Below, in pieces: positions 33,355 to 45,504 of a stretch of 64,000 nt of DNA. Under the pieces are notes generated by a model. The model was not told the DNA's origin and made no database searches. It saw only the letters and a list, made by a program, of their open reading frames with translations. Position 1 is the stretch's first letter, and each line of letters starts with the position of its first letter. The position numbers and the translations under genes were made by a program. The stretch lies in contig NC_133104.1 of the NCBI RefSeq assembly GCF_022965805.1, forward strand, positions 22,901,308 to 22,965,307, in the 5' to 3' direction. Origin of the DNA: Primulina eburnea. Taxonomy: Eukaryota > Streptophyta > Magnoliopsida > Lamiales > Gesneriaceae.

Positions 33355-35205
33355 TGTGGGGACCCGGACGCTAATTCAATCCTTAATCGTCTTTAGGAAT
33401 AATTCAAACAATTATAATAAACAGGGTCTAAATTTTTTATTTTTTAAAATACAAAGCGGAAACGTAATGTAATTCAATTCAAATTACATATTAACCATAA
33501 ACATATAAATCTTGTATTATCTACAATAATCTAACTAGGTTCAACTACATGTCAGTGCTGAATCCTAAGTTACTTCTGAGCCCAGATCTCCACGCTATCT
33601 AGTCCAGCCTCGTTCTCGTCCTGACCTCGCTTCTAACCCACCTGTTGCCACGCACACATACAAACAAGACAACAGCCGGATAACTCCGGTGAGAATTATA
33701 TTCTCAGTATAAACCATGTATGCATGCAGTCATATAAATCATATAAAAGCATATAACAAACATTTCTAACATGTAACAGAATCAGAAACATGAGTTACTA
33801 TCAAGAATAATTCCTATTCTAAACATGTACCAAAATCAGGAACATAAATCTACATGTACCATATTCAGGAACGTAAATCAACATCAATAAATATAAATCA
33901 ATATAACTGTCACTCAGACTCGTGACTCTACATTTTAGACTAGACTCAATCCTAGCCTAGGGATCCCGGTTTCCAGATGTGGTGTTCCTATATCGAATTC
34001 CGTAATAGAAGGAACAGTGATTCTATTTACTCGATATAACCATATATGGTGTTCCTATATCGAATTCCGTAATAGAAAAAATTCCAATTCTATTTACTCG
34101 ATATAACCAAACATCCGGTGTCCTGGCCTAACCGTCATAGACTGTAGTTTTATCGCTAATATCCTATCTTCAGACATCGTGCAATGTGCCCGTGGTGATC
34201 CCGCCACTATCAGGCACTTCCGTCCCAAGATTTCTATACTATCTTGTGACATCGTGCAATGTGCCCGTGGCGATCCCACCACTATCAGGCACTTCTGTCA
34301 CAAGATCATTCGACTAATACCTGCTTTCTATATATCCAGAGAACAAGCATATCAAGTCCGAATCAATGAAACTATCAATGCAACAAAGTAAAGTATGTGA
34401 TTTAGGGAAACTCGAGCCAAACCTCACTCGAGTTGTGCAATCCCAACTCAACATTAATTTATACCTTTATCTTCTCGCTCAGAAGAAGAAGAAGAAGAAG
34501 TCCCGACTCTATCTCGATCCATTCCCAATCTGGTAATAACAATACCGAACAGATATAATATCAATAAACAACTCAATTCAAAACCTGTTCTGATCAATAC
34601 TCACATCAAAACCCATAATCTGTTCTGATCAATACTCACATCAAAACCCATAATCTGATCAATGTCAATTGAGATACAATCTAATCCATATCGACGATAT
34701 CAAGATATAATCGAAATCACTACTGAATCTGATCAATATCAAATAACTGATGTTTCGACAGTATAACAATACAGTCTCAATAACCCCGTCAGTCCAAACA
34801 TCATAGATATAATACCAGAACTCATAATCAATATCGATACCAGTCATAATCTCAATAACGATACATATCTGATATGAATTCTCAGTCAAATCGATTCCAA
34901 AAATCATAACAATTACATAAACAGTTCGTTCCTTACTCTGTCTTCAATTATACGATGTCTACTATGTCGAGATCATCATATATGATTCTTATTCAATTCT
35001 GACAATATCATAATTTCAAATCATATCTAAACGTAACAAAACTTACGTCATGTTGTAGCCTGCGTTGATAGGAACACAATACTGAAGTCGGATTCAAAAT
35101 CTAACGGTTGGATTTTGCACAATCGCAAATCTACGAATCACGGATGGAGAATTCTTCCAGCGTCTCCTTTGGATTCCCTTTTCTTGTTGTATTATTCTGA
35201 ATCGT

Positions 35206-35219
35206 AATATATATATATT
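35206..35219 (-). promoter_or_regulatory. TATA-like zone of the TE-E LTR
   Basis: ATATATATATAT about 50 bp downstream of the array in the direction of transcription. In the other LTR the same place has expanded to about 40 bp (41191-41229). Confidence 0.5.
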
Positions 35220-35265
35220 GCTTGAAAATCACACGTGGCGTCTCCAACTTTTGCCACAAAACTAC

Positions 35266-35409
35266 TCGCACATATGCGTGCATCTACCCGCGCATATGCG
35301 CCGAAGGTTCTGGGCATGTCGCGCATATGCGTGTCTTTACTCGCGCATATGCGCCAAAGCTTCTCTAATTTTCGCGCATATGCGCCGCTACCTATCGCGC
35401 ATGTGCGCC
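35266..35409 (-). repeat. CGCGCATATGCGCG motif array, TE-E 3' LTR
   Basis: CATATG (last one CATGTG) at 35271/35293, 35324/35346 and 35377/35400. In-pair spacing is 22-23 bp, pair step 53 bp. Spacers include GCGCCGAAGGTTCTG. Confidence 0.92.
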
Positions 35410-35595
35410 AAGCCTTTTTGAGATGTTCGGCCGAACATCTTGGCTTATAATGTAACGATGCCCGGCTTCTTAATTCAAGTTTGTATAACCTCAATCATGT
35501 CAATTAAACAATAAATCATTCCAGATTAATCTTAAATTACGGTAATTATACCCAAATCATTTCAGATTATGGTAATTAAATTCTTGGGCCTTACA

Positions 35596-38006
35596 TTTCT
35601 CTCCCTCTAAGATATGATTTCGTCCCCGAAATCACAAGCAATCACAACTCATATATCATGGTCATCATATCAGATACCAAATCGGATACAAGAAGGAGAT
35701 ATACATAACTACAATAACTTCGTATCAACGAAGTCACTCGTGATAAAATCAATCTCAGAACAATGGCTATACAACATCCGTATATGCCAATCACCAGTTC
35801 ATAACAAATCAGTATTGTCATCTGCTACCAAATTTGTTAATCCTAGTCAAAGATATATTCAATCTTCGGCTTCAAAAACCAACAGTCATCGTCCGACGTT
35901 AGCATAGTTCATATCAATTTCCGAGCTATCTTCATTTGCTTCGGAATCAGTTTCCTTTCCTTTATCAGATTTCTAATCCAATCAAATTCAATCTCAGGCA
36001 TCACCGCAATATCATTCCAATACAAAGGAAATCCGCAGTTTTCACTGTACAATACCTCGACTGAAGCTATTTCGATACTCATCTAATAGTCGTTATTGTA
36101 CAATAATTCATAAAGTAATAAGACATCAGGTCATTAGTGCTAAAATCCAGCACTACAGTTCCGGTATATCCTCCAGTATCTAGATAGTTCACTCCGACTA
36201 TCGGTCAATCTATAAATCATAGATGAAATATCACCCTATACACTCAGCCAAAAGTATAAAATCAAACGAAAATCACAGTCTGACATAATTAACTTTTGCA
36301 TTCAATACAGTCTGACTCCCGTTTCTGACATATCTCTCAGTCTTCTGGTTATATTTGTACGTCATCCTGTACAATATAACCTAGGCAGATTTGAACAATC
36401 GTTCAATCATAACCACATACTGGTACAATCTTGGCAAGATTTCGGTGATTCCATCACCAGATCCATAGAAATGTACTCCCATTTCTATTTAGGAATCAAT
36501 AATTGTATAACCAATCCCCTGGTTTTTATCTTTCTGCCTTCATCTGTCAGCGATTTAGACATTGCAATACAAATTCTGACATAAATGATTTCATCTGTTT
36601 ACTTCAAAACTGTTTATTCGAATTATCACACATTTCCTGTTACCAGAATAGTACTGAATCCACTACTGTGTGCATTTGACAATACCTGTCATTTCAAATT
36701 CGAATATCTGACACAACAAATCAGCTAATAATATAAATTAAAGAAAAATACCTACATGGTATTCGGTTCTGACTATCAAAATCAAGTTCTGGACATTCTG
36801 ATCAAACTTCTGAACTGCTTTAATTTTCAAAATCAGTTCTGACTCGACTGAACTGTATATAAGCTCAACGGTTCATAACAATCGGTATCAAACACGGACT
36901 CAGAATGATAATAATAACGGATCAGATTCAAAATATCAATACGCATTACTGATCTAATAACTGCATATAACGCAATTTCTGACATTTTGAAAATTCTGCC
37001 ATATTCAATGTCGTTCTCAGCCACTGATCACGGTCTCACTGTGCTACAATCAATCAGTATACTATCTTCAGATATCACAGCTCTGAATACAATCTGTTAC
37101 AATCTCGGTTCATATCCGAACAATTCTGTATACAATAATATCAGTTCCCAGAACACTCAATACCATTTCAACTGTTCAATTCAATCAATCATATGCTGCG
37201 AATATATCAAAATGTCATAGATAAAACGAGCATAAAATCATCAGAACACTTCCGAGCGTAGGATTTATCAACCCATAAACGGAACTGAAGTACTTTACAG
37301 AGAAACGTATAATCAGATGTAACTCTAACTCTTCAGGCAATAAATCTTTCAACTGATATCTCAATTCTCTCAATTCAATCAGTATCAGTCTATAAGAAAT
37401 TCTAAAATGAAACCAATACCTGGAATCAAATCAAGGCTGAAATCACTCTCCCTGATACAGGACAAACCTGAAATCTCATCTGCAAGCCTATAGCAAACTT
37501 CCTGCTACTAGTAAATCAATCCTTGATAGGCTCCACTTCAGTCATCAACGAACATAAAGGAATAACTCCATTCCTTTCGATAATCATCGAATCGGACCCA
37601 ATACGGATATCAAGGAATTTAAAATCTAAATCCCTTACCGTATATCATTCATTCCTTAGCCATTTCAGGTTCGAATCTTACCATCTCCTGGCAAGAATCT
37701 AAAATAGCTCCGTACTTGTTCGATATATCAATATCCATCATGCAGTCATCATGAGACGATACAAGTACAATATAGTCTAATTCAATCTCATTCTCAACTT
37801 ACTGCATTATACCATATATCACAGAATATCACTGATATCAAATTCTTTCCCCAAAAGGTAAGGAATCAATACTACAGTAAATGCCGACCCAACAAGTAAA
37901 GCATATATCAATGCAACTTAATCAAGGATAATCATAGAAATTGCATTAGTCACTATCAATACATATGCAATATATTCATAAAAGAGTAGTACCTGTCGTT
38001 ATATCA
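35596..38006 (-). pseudogene. TE-E polypurine tract and decayed pol
   Basis: The polypurine tract is at 35611-35596. Beyond it, the strand opposite to 36300-36620 has recognisable but broken integrase words parallel to those at 22042-22736 (a KAERKPG-like finger tail, IPEWKW region, MDF region), full of stops. The remainder to 38006 shows no usable frame. Protease and reverse transcriptase are not recognisable. Confidence 0.6.
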
Positions 38007-38969
38007 TCAACTGTGTCCTGGGTCTGTTTCTCGATCACCACACCCAGATGATCCTGCTCCCTGATATCTTCGGGAACCTCTCTGTGGACAAACTCTAGCA
38101 AAGTGTCCAGACTGTCGGCAGATGTTGCAACTACCAGTCACTCCCTGGCATTGCTCTGTAGGATGTCTACCTCCGCAAGTCCTGCAATAAACACCAGTAT
38201 AACTCTGGCTAGAACCACTGGAGCTAGATGAACCCCTCGGTACACTTCCTACTTTCTTAAACCGTTTCTTTCGAGCTTTCAGCAACTCCTGCTTCCCACT
38301 CGTACTGCCACTATCAAATTTGTGAGGGGATTGCTGTGTCTGGGGTTGCATCGCACACAACCTTCCTAGTTGTCTAATCAGACTCGCCTCCGCTCTCTTC
38401 GCTCTACTCAAGGCATCAGCAAACTGGTACGGTCGCTGCATATTCATCAATTCAACTATCTCCGAGTTCAATACTCTGATGAACTGATTCGTTACAGCTT
38501 CATCATTCCCAGCTACATGAGGAGCAAAACGCAGTAAAATATTGAATTTATTAACATACTCTTCAATATTCAGTTGACCTTGCCTTAAATTCTCAAATTC
38601 TGCTTTCTTGTCCTCTCGGTACGAAACTGAGAAAAATCTTCGATAAAATTCAGTTCTGAATATTTCCCACGAAATCACGGTACCTCTCTGTTCTAACATT
38701 CTTTTACTTGTAATCCACCAACTCCTGGCGGCTTCTCGTAACTGGTTAGGCACCATTTTAACTCTCTGTTCATCTGTACAATCAAGTAAATCTAACAGTA
38801 TTTCTATGTCATCAAACCATTTCTCACAATCTTCAGACGTCTCGATACCATTCAGAATCGGCGGCTGCAATAACTGAAACTCTTTCAACTTTATTTCCAT
38901 ATGAGTTTCTGATATATCTATCTGATCAGACGAATTACTACCCTTTTCTGAAATTCTTCTAGGAGGAAT
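38007..38969 (-). CDS. gag: TE-E Gag (start codon mutated)
   Basis: Gag of the same family as TE-B. It has EKWFDDIEILLDLLD, REAARSWWITSKRML, YRRFFSVSYREDKK and zinc knuckles CRTCGGRHPTEQC and CNICRQSGHFARVC. The frame is open for over 300 codons, but the codon at the family start (…PPRR) is ATT at 38969-38967 instead of ATG. The first in-frame ATG is at 38900, giving 297 residues. Without the first 23 residues the capsid core is still whole. Another short reading-frame change after the knuckles ends the protein before the usual pol junction. Whether it is translated is unknown. Confidence 0.8.
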   Translation of the reverse strand: MPPRRISEKGSNSSDQIDISETHMEIKLKEFQLLQPPILNGIETSEDCEKWFDDIEILLDLLDCTDEQRVKMVPNQLREAARSWWITSKRMLEQRGTVISWEIFRTEFYRRFFSVSYREDKKAEFENLRQGQLNIEEYVNKFNILLRFAPHVAGNDEAVTNQFIRVLNSEIVELMNMQRPYQFADALSRAKRAEASLIRQLGRLCAMQPQTQQSPHKFDSGSTSGKQELLKARKKRFKKVGSVPRGSSSSSGSSQSYTGVYCRTCGGRHPTEQCQGVTGSCNICRQSGHFARVCPQRGSRRYQGAGSSGCGDRETDPGHS

Positions 38970-39360
38970 ATCTGATAATCACAGATGTTATTAGTAACAG
39001 GAGACAAATCCGTCTCAATCCCAATCCTGATCAGCTTACCTCTGATCAAGAATTGGTTCTGATCCAGTTTCAAATAATACATATTACCAAATCAACTCAG
39101 ATATTCAGGGAACATGTAGCTTAATATACAGTAAAAACATACTGAAATCTTAGGATATACAATGTAATTTCAACATTATATTCAATCATATGCCATATAA
39201 ATCCAGGCAGTAAAACATTATATCATGCTAGCATACACAATGTAATTCCACATTATAATCAATCACATGCTAGCAATCAAACGCAGGTAAGAAAACTCAA
39301 TCTACCCCGCTCACTCTCCTCTATCTCAGTGCTAAGGAACCTACAGTTCAAGGACCTACA

Positions 39361-39372
39361 GCTCTGATACCA
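39361..39372 (-). other. Primer binding site of TE-E (tRNA-iMet)
   Basis: Minus strand TGGTATCAGAGC, five bases inside the LTR end at 39378. Confidence 0.9.
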
Positions 39373-39377
39373 CCTGT

Positions 39378-41189
39378 TGTGGGGACCCGGACACTAATTC
39401 AATCCTTAATCGTCTTTAGGAATAATTCAAACAATTATAATAACAGGGTCTAAATTTTTTTTTAAAAAAATACAAAGCGAAAACGTAATTTAATTCAATT
39501 CAAATTCATATTAACCATAAACATATAAATCATGTATTATCTACAATAATCTAACTAGGTTCAACTACATGTCAGTGCTGAATCATAAGTTACTTCTAAG
39601 CCCGGATCTCCACGCTATCTAGTCCAGCCTCGTTCTCGTCCTGACCCCGCTTCTACCCCACCTGTTGCCATGCACACATACAAACAAGACAACAGCCGGA
39701 TAACTCCGGTGAGAATTATATTCTTAGTATAAACCATGTATGCATGCAGTCATATAAATCATATAAAAGCATATAACAAACATTTCTAACATGTAACAGA
39801 ATCAGAAACATGAGTTACTATCAAAAATAATTCCTATTCTAAACATGTACAAAAATCAGGAACATAAATCGACATGTACCATATTCAAGAACGTAAATCA
39901 ACATCAATAAATATAAATCAATATAACTGTCACTCAGACTCGTGACTCTACATTTTAGACTAGACTCAATCCTAGCCTAGGGATCCCGGTTTCCAGATGT
40001 GGTGTTCCTATATCGAATTCCGTAATAGAAGGAACAGTGATTCTATTTACTCGATGTAACCATTTATGGTGTTCCTATATCGAATTCCGTAATAGAAGAA
40101 ATTCCAATTCTATTTACTCGATATAACCAAACATCCGATGTCCTGACCTAACCGTCATAGACTGTAGTTTTATCGCTAATATCCTATCTTGAGACATCGT
40201 GCAATGTGCCCGTGGCGATCCCGCCACTATCAGGCACTTCCGTCCCAAGATTTCTATACTATCTTGTGACATCATGCAATGTGCCCGTGGCGATCCCGCC
40301 ACTATCAGGCACTTCTGTCACAAGATCATTCTACTAATACCTGCTTTCTATATATCCAGAGAACAAGCATATCAAGTCCAAATCAATGCAACTATCAATG
40401 CAACAAAGTAAAGTATGTGATTTAGGGAAACTCGAGACGAACCTCACTCGAGTTGTGCAATCCCAACTCAACATTAATTTATACCTTTATCTTCTCGCTC
40501 AAAAGAAGAAGAAGAAGAAGTCCCGACTCTATCTCGGTCCATTCCCAATCTGGTAATAACAATACCGAACAGATATAATATCAATAAACAACTCAATTCA
40601 GAACCTGTTCTGATCAATACTCAAATCAAAACCCATAATCTGATCAATGTCAATTGAGATACAATCTAATCCATATCGTTGATATCACGATATAATCGAA
40701 ATCACTACTGAATTTGATCAATATCAATTAACTGATGTTTCGACGGTATAACAATATAGTCTCGATAACCCCGTCAGTCCAAACATCAAAGATATAATAC
40801 CAGAACTCATAATCAATATCGATAACAGTCATAATCTCAATAACAATACATATCTGATATGAATTCTCAGTCAAATCGATTCCAAAAATCATAACAATTA
40901 TATAAACAGTTCGTGTCTTACTCTGGCTTTAATTATACGATGTCTACTATGTCGAGAACATCATATATGATTCTTATTCAATTCTGACAATATCATAATT
41001 TCAAATCATATCTAAACGTAACAAAACTTACGTCATGTTATAGCCTGCGTTGATAGGAACACAATACTGAAGTCGGATTCAAAATCTAACGGTTGGATTT
41101 TGCACAATCGCAAATCTACGATTCACGGATGGAGAATTCTTCCAGCGTCTCCTTTCGATTCCATTTTCTTGCTGTATTATTCTGAATCG

Positions 41190-41231
<42 letters not shown>

Positions 41232-41628
41232 CATGAAAATCACACGTGGCGTCTCCAACTTTTGCCACAAAACTACTCGTGCATATGCGCGCATCTACCC
41301 GCGCATATGCGCCGAAGGTTCTGGGCATGTCGCGCATATGCGTGTCTTTACTCGCGCATATGCGCCAAAGCTTCTGTAATTTTCGCGCATATGCGCCGCT
41401 ACCTATCGCACATGTGCGCCAAGCCTTTCTGAGATGTTCGGCCGAACATCTTGAGATGTTCGGTTGAACAGCTTGGCTTATAATGTAACGATGCCCGGCT
41501 TCTTAATTCAAGTTTGTATAACCTCAATCATGTCAATTGATCAATAAATCATTCCAGATTAATCTTAAATTACGGTAATTATACCCAAATCATTTCAGAT
41601 TATGGTAATTAAATTCTTAGGCCTTACA
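39378..41628 (-). repeat. TE-E 5' LTR (2251 bp)
   Basis: Partner of 33355-35595. Differences include a long TA run at 41191-41229, absence of the 32-bp duplication, and an extra 22-bp copy of the GAGATGTTCGG word near 41450. It ends GGCCTTACA. Confidence 0.9.
41277..41420 (-). repeat. CGCGCATATGCGCG motif array, TE-E 5' LTR
   Basis: Centres at 41282/41304, 41335/41357 and 41388/41411: same spacing as in the partner LTR. Confidence 0.92.
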
Positions 41629-41633
41629 TGTCC

Positions 41634-41774
41634 AAACATGCAGATGTAAGTCATATTATAACGAATAACCCTCCCTCGAACTTTCCAAGTGGTTATCATT
41701 AATCGAGAGGATAAGTCTGTGGTTATGATTGTACACCATTAGTCCTTATGACTCGGGACAACACTGAGGCTCTA
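41634..41774 (+). repeat. COP-2 3' LTR, second part
   Basis: Continues the LTR after TE-E and matches 27640-27710 of the COP-1 LTR. It is cut again at 41775 by the LTR of TE-F. Confidence 0.8.
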
Positions 41775-42363
41775 TGTAAAGCCCAAAAATCAGTATACGT
41801 AAAATCCATGCATTTATTTAAATTTTATTATCTTAATTATTTATGGTTAATCGATCTATGATAATAATATTTTCTCGAGTTTTATGTTTCAGGCGATTAT
41901 TCGAGGCGAGATCGAGGAAAGGAGACTGGGACGATTTTTAGTAAATTTTAATGTGGTATTTTATTTTAAGTTAGGTATGAGGCATTTTAAATGATTTATG
42001 AAGTTTTAATATTTTTAAAGCCTAATTTAAATATTAATTTATTTCAGAATTTTTAAACTTTTAAAGTTTATCAATTAGGGGATTTTAGTAAATTTATTAT
42101 GGTTTTAGAATTTTATTAATTTGTTGATTTGTTAACATTTTTATTAGCATGATTTATTTATTTAAAGACACTTTATAATTACTAATTAGGTGGTTTATTA
42201 CACATCACACACACATATTAAAATATTCAATTATTCCAACATTTTTTTTTCACACACACTCATACACGTAAAGCACATACACACCCACACATGTTTTTCA
42301 ATGTTTTTGACTTAAGGGGAAAGGAAGTTTTCTTTAACTTCTCTTCTTTCCATCTCCACATCA
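41775..42363 (+). repeat. TE-F 5' LTR, first part
   Basis: TGTAAAGCCC start, the same as 53440-54030. It is interrupted by TE-G at CCACATCA. Confidence 0.9.
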
Positions 42364-42750
42364 ATGATGCGATTCTTCAAACACGAAAAGTAAACGCGCC
42401 CAAAATCCGAGTCACGCCCTCGATTCGATGGAATAAAGAAACGGTTGTGTTTTCCCGATCTTTGAAACAAGTAATTGATAGGTGTGATAATCGCCTCTAG
42501 ATCACGCGGTCTAGCAACAATTAATCAACGAAAGAACAATCTCATTCAAGAGAACCTCCAAAGAACCCGTCCTTGGCAACCCTCGTGATATTCGATTGAC
42601 AAACGCCACAGAAGATAAATCTTTTGATAAGTTTGATTTGATACAAGGCAAAAGTTATAACGAAACTTAAGCTTGTGTTGAGAGAATTCTCAAAGGAATT
42701 TTCATAAACTCAATAATGAACAAAATTTAAAAGTTTACATGGTATTCTAA

Positions 42751-42763
42751 CTTTTATATAGTT
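42751..42763 (-). promoter_or_regulatory. TATA box of the TE-G LTR
   Basis: AACTATATAAAAG on the minus strand fits the plant TATA consensus. Confidence 0.6.
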
Positions 42764-42869
42764 AACAAAACCCTAAATATAAAAATTGCATATTTAAAGA
42801 TATCAAATCTACTTGACAAAATAATTAAAACTCTAAAATAGGAAAATAAATCTCCGCCAAAACTAAAAG

Positions 42870-43051
42870 GCACGGACCCCGTGTATGCCTCCGAGTGAGG
42901 GTCCGTGTAGGCTCTGTAAAATTACTCTCCGGAAAACAATGGACACGGACCCCGTGCACAGGTCCGCGCTCGGGTCCGTGTAGACTCGGGTTTCTCCTTC
43001 TCGACTGTACTGGGCACGGACCCCGTGTGCAGGTCCGTGCTCGGGTCCGTG
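42870..43051 (-). repeat. ACACGGACCCC array in TE-G 3' LTR, three units
   Basis: Units at 42870, 42943 and 43014 (steps 73 and 71). Mirror arm GGTCCGTG at +29 in all three, with an extra GGTCCG at +17 in two. The layout is the same as in the unrelated Athila element TE-C. Confidence 0.92.
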
Positions 43052-43213
43052 CAGCCTCGGGTCTTTTGAACAATGCTTGAATAATGTCCTTTGGCTTTTC
43101 CCACGCACTCCCATGCATCACGAGACCTACTTCCTTGCTCATCAATCCTTGTAGGGCCTCTTTGAACTTCCTTAGCCGTCCTTTGAACGCCATGCCTGGC
43201 CAGATTCACATCA

Positions 43214-43623
43214 TACTCCCCTTCTTCAAAAAGATTTGTCCTCAAATCTTGCCCCCCTGCACAAAAACGAAGCAAGTTAGTAATAAAAAGAATTAAATTA
43301 TCAACATGCTTATCTTTCAGCACTAGGTTGTAGATGCCACCGCCCACACGCGCCATCAACGCCTTGATCCCTAACTCCATGGCGACATTCACTATCAACT
43401 CATCAACATCAATATATACCAAATAATAAGTGACATGAAATGATAAAATACCATTAAGTATCACAAAAATTAAATTCCTCCCCTTCTTAGACCTAGTCAA
43501 CACAAAAATGAAATCCATACAAGTGTACGACCATAGCTCACTAGGAATAAGACATAGTTCATGCATGGCATAAGAGTCTATCCCAAATGTCAATATCTTA
43601 TATGCAATGCATGTTTCACAATC
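43214..43623 (-). pseudogene. TE-G integrase remnant and pol end
   Basis: From 43620 on the minus strand: CETCIAYK (end of the zinc finger), IPSELWSYTCMDFIFVL with the first catalytic Asp, SKKGRNLIFVILN, then decayed sequence, and finally LRTNLFEEGEYDVNLA, the usual pol end of this gypsy group, overlapping the polypurine tract and LTR start. The second Asp and the Glu of the D,D,E core are absent. Integration by this copy is impossible. Confidence 0.7.
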
Positions 43624-44435
43624 TCACTCAACATACCTCTTCATATGCAACCAACACATATAATCATGCATTTTATCAATGATGAAATCATAACAATATG
43701 CATCACTAGCGGTTAACTCATAAAATGAGCATAACATGAACAACTTAATCTCCTTAAAATTATATTCATCATGAACATAAAAATTCTTATATTCAATCAT
43801 CATCTTTCCAAATACATCATCAATCAAGTATGAATCATGCAAATAGGACACATTAAATGTACTATCCATGTATTCATTTAACTCACCACATGAATTTAAT
43901 TCTAATGCACATAGGTCATTGCCATGACAAAGTGTCAACTGGACAATCTTTGAACACTCAAAAGCAGTAACATTTGAATCTAATTCATGCAATGCATCTC
44001 CATCCTCAATTCTATGACACTTAGGCAACAAGATTAACTCACATTCACATCTCCTAAACATCACATTTTCAAGTTGTCCCCATAATTCTTGAAAACAAAA
44101 CAAAATGAATTAAGGTAAAGAAGAAAATCATACCTCATAGTTGTTGTAGTGGCAACTAACCTTACCTCATCGCTATGGCTCTTGAATCCATATGGTTCAT
44201 CCCATTGTATCCTCACACCATCAACACTTGCTAGCCTCCCCATCATGGCATTACCGTAATCCTGCAAAGAAGAAGTAACAATGCTCGGGGTCGAACCGTC
44301 TATATCATCATAATGAGAATAAACCACTTTGTACAAAGGTACATGTAATGGTTTATGCAATAATAAACAACTCTCAACCTCACTCTTTTCACTCCTTTGG
44401 GCCTTTAATTCATTTTTATTTTCTTTTTCTTTGGC
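43624..44435 (-). CDS. TE-G unrecognised frames between gag and integrase remnant
   Basis: Two overlapping minus-strand frames, about 160 codons (44103-43624) and 99 codons (44360-44061), where protease, reverse transcriptase and RNase H should be. The first contains LTLCHGNDLCALELNSCGEL, VSYLHDSYLIDDVFGKMM and CSFYELTASDAYCYDFI; composition is acidic and cysteine-rich. No protease or polymerase motif is visible. I do not recognise the family. It may be filler domesticated by a non-autonomous element, or decayed sequence that is open by chance. Confidence 0.35.
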
Positions 44436-45504
44436 CTATTTTGCATTTTCATCTTTTCTTTCTATGGCCATCTCACTCTTTTGATCACTCATTTTTTCGG
44501 CCATTTTAAATTCTTTTTCACTCACACAATTAAATTGCAGTTGATCGTCAGTAATTACAATTGAAATAGACGGATCGAGAAAGGTACATGATGAATCATA
44601 ACATGCGTGCAACAAATTATTACAACTTTCTTCTTTCTCCTCCATAGCACACACATTAGAAACAAATCCACTATCTAAGAATTCACCCTCCACAGCACAA
44701 CACTCTATGCTCAAGTCAGAAATCAGTGGAGTACCAACCTTCTCAATTCCCTCAACCTCCACTTTAAGCTCAACTGGCGATTTTACTACAGTCACCTCCT
44801 CACGTGGACATTGGGTGATATCATGCCCAACCTCTAAACACCAACAACAGATAATATCACAAGTACTAGAATTTGAGTTTTTAAATGTACCTTGATATTC
44901 ATGTTTGCTAGCTTGACGCCTCGACTCCTTCTTTGGCCTAACAATGATTTCCTCTTCACTCGACCTCCGTGCGGATGCCAAAAACTCCTTCCACCACCTC
45001 TCCTATTATTGTGATTTGGAACAAACTGCTTCCTCATCGCCCTTTTCATTTCATCCCACGTAACTATAGGGTCATCCCCACATCGTCTCCTACGCAATAC
45101 TAACTTATCCCACCAAGTCGTAGCATAGTCGGTAAACTCACTGCAAGCTCGTCTTACCTTCATTGCTTCAGTATAATCATCCGGCTCTCAAATACACACT
45201 CCATTCTCTCTTCCCACTCAAGGTACGCCTTCGGATCGGCTTCCCCACTGAAAGATGGAATGATCATCTTTGTGCCACTCAGTCTATACCCTTCTCGGCT
45301 TCTATACCCCTTATCCTCATCAAATCTCCTATCATCATAACGATCCAAATGCAATACTCTATCCCCACCAAATCTACTACCTCGTCTCTTCTCATTAGCA
45401 CTACACTCAAGCCTATCCAACCTTTCATGTAAAGGCTTAAACTCCTTCTCCCACATTTCACCCAACCCCCTTAATAAGCTTTGAAATTGATGATCGTCAA
45501 CCAT
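44436..45504 (-). pseudogene. gag: TE-G gag, frameshifted
   Basis: Starts MVDDHQFQSLLRGLGEMWEK at 45504. A coiled-coil-like N-terminus is followed by IPSFSGEADPKAYLEWEERM. A frameshift near 45183 shifts to YTEAMKVRRACSEFTDY, TTWWDKLVLRRRRCGDDP and MRKQFVPNHNN, the capsid core. After a deletion, a further frame gives CCWCLEVGHDITQCP, a CX2CX4HX4C zinc knuckle, and a long acidic tail. Gag of a dicot Ty3/gypsy family distinct from the TE-B and Athila groups. Lineage is not assigned. Confidence 0.75.

Larger units (their letters stand above)
33355..35595 (-). repeat. TE-E 3' LTR (2241 bp)
   Basis: Carries tandem duplications near 33981-34110 (67-bp step) and 34173-34310 (75-bp step), a 32-bp duplication near 34590-34655 not present in the partner, a TATA-like zone at 35206-35219 and the CATATG motif array. 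Confidence 0.9.
33355..41628 (-). mobile_element. TE-E: gag-retaining gypsy element with decayed pol
   Basis: LTRs 33355-35595 and 39378-41628, TGTCC duplications at 33350-33354 and 41629-41633, iMet primer site 39361-39372, polypurine tract 35596-35611. The interior is 3.8 kb: a long gag frame and about 2.4 kb of degraded pol. By eye the LTRs differ by roughly 2-3 %, older than TE-B. Confidence 0.92.
42365..43213 (-). repeat. TE-G 3' LTR (849 bp)
   Basis: The coding-strand TATA-like AACTATATAAAAG lies at 42763-42751, about 110 bp downstream of the array. The array is at 42870-43051. Confidence 0.9.

Noticed and set aside
42922..43593. A single 223-codon protein
   Set aside because: Its first half is an integrase remnant and pol tail, and its second half is read-through of the LTR and motif array, so it is not one gene.
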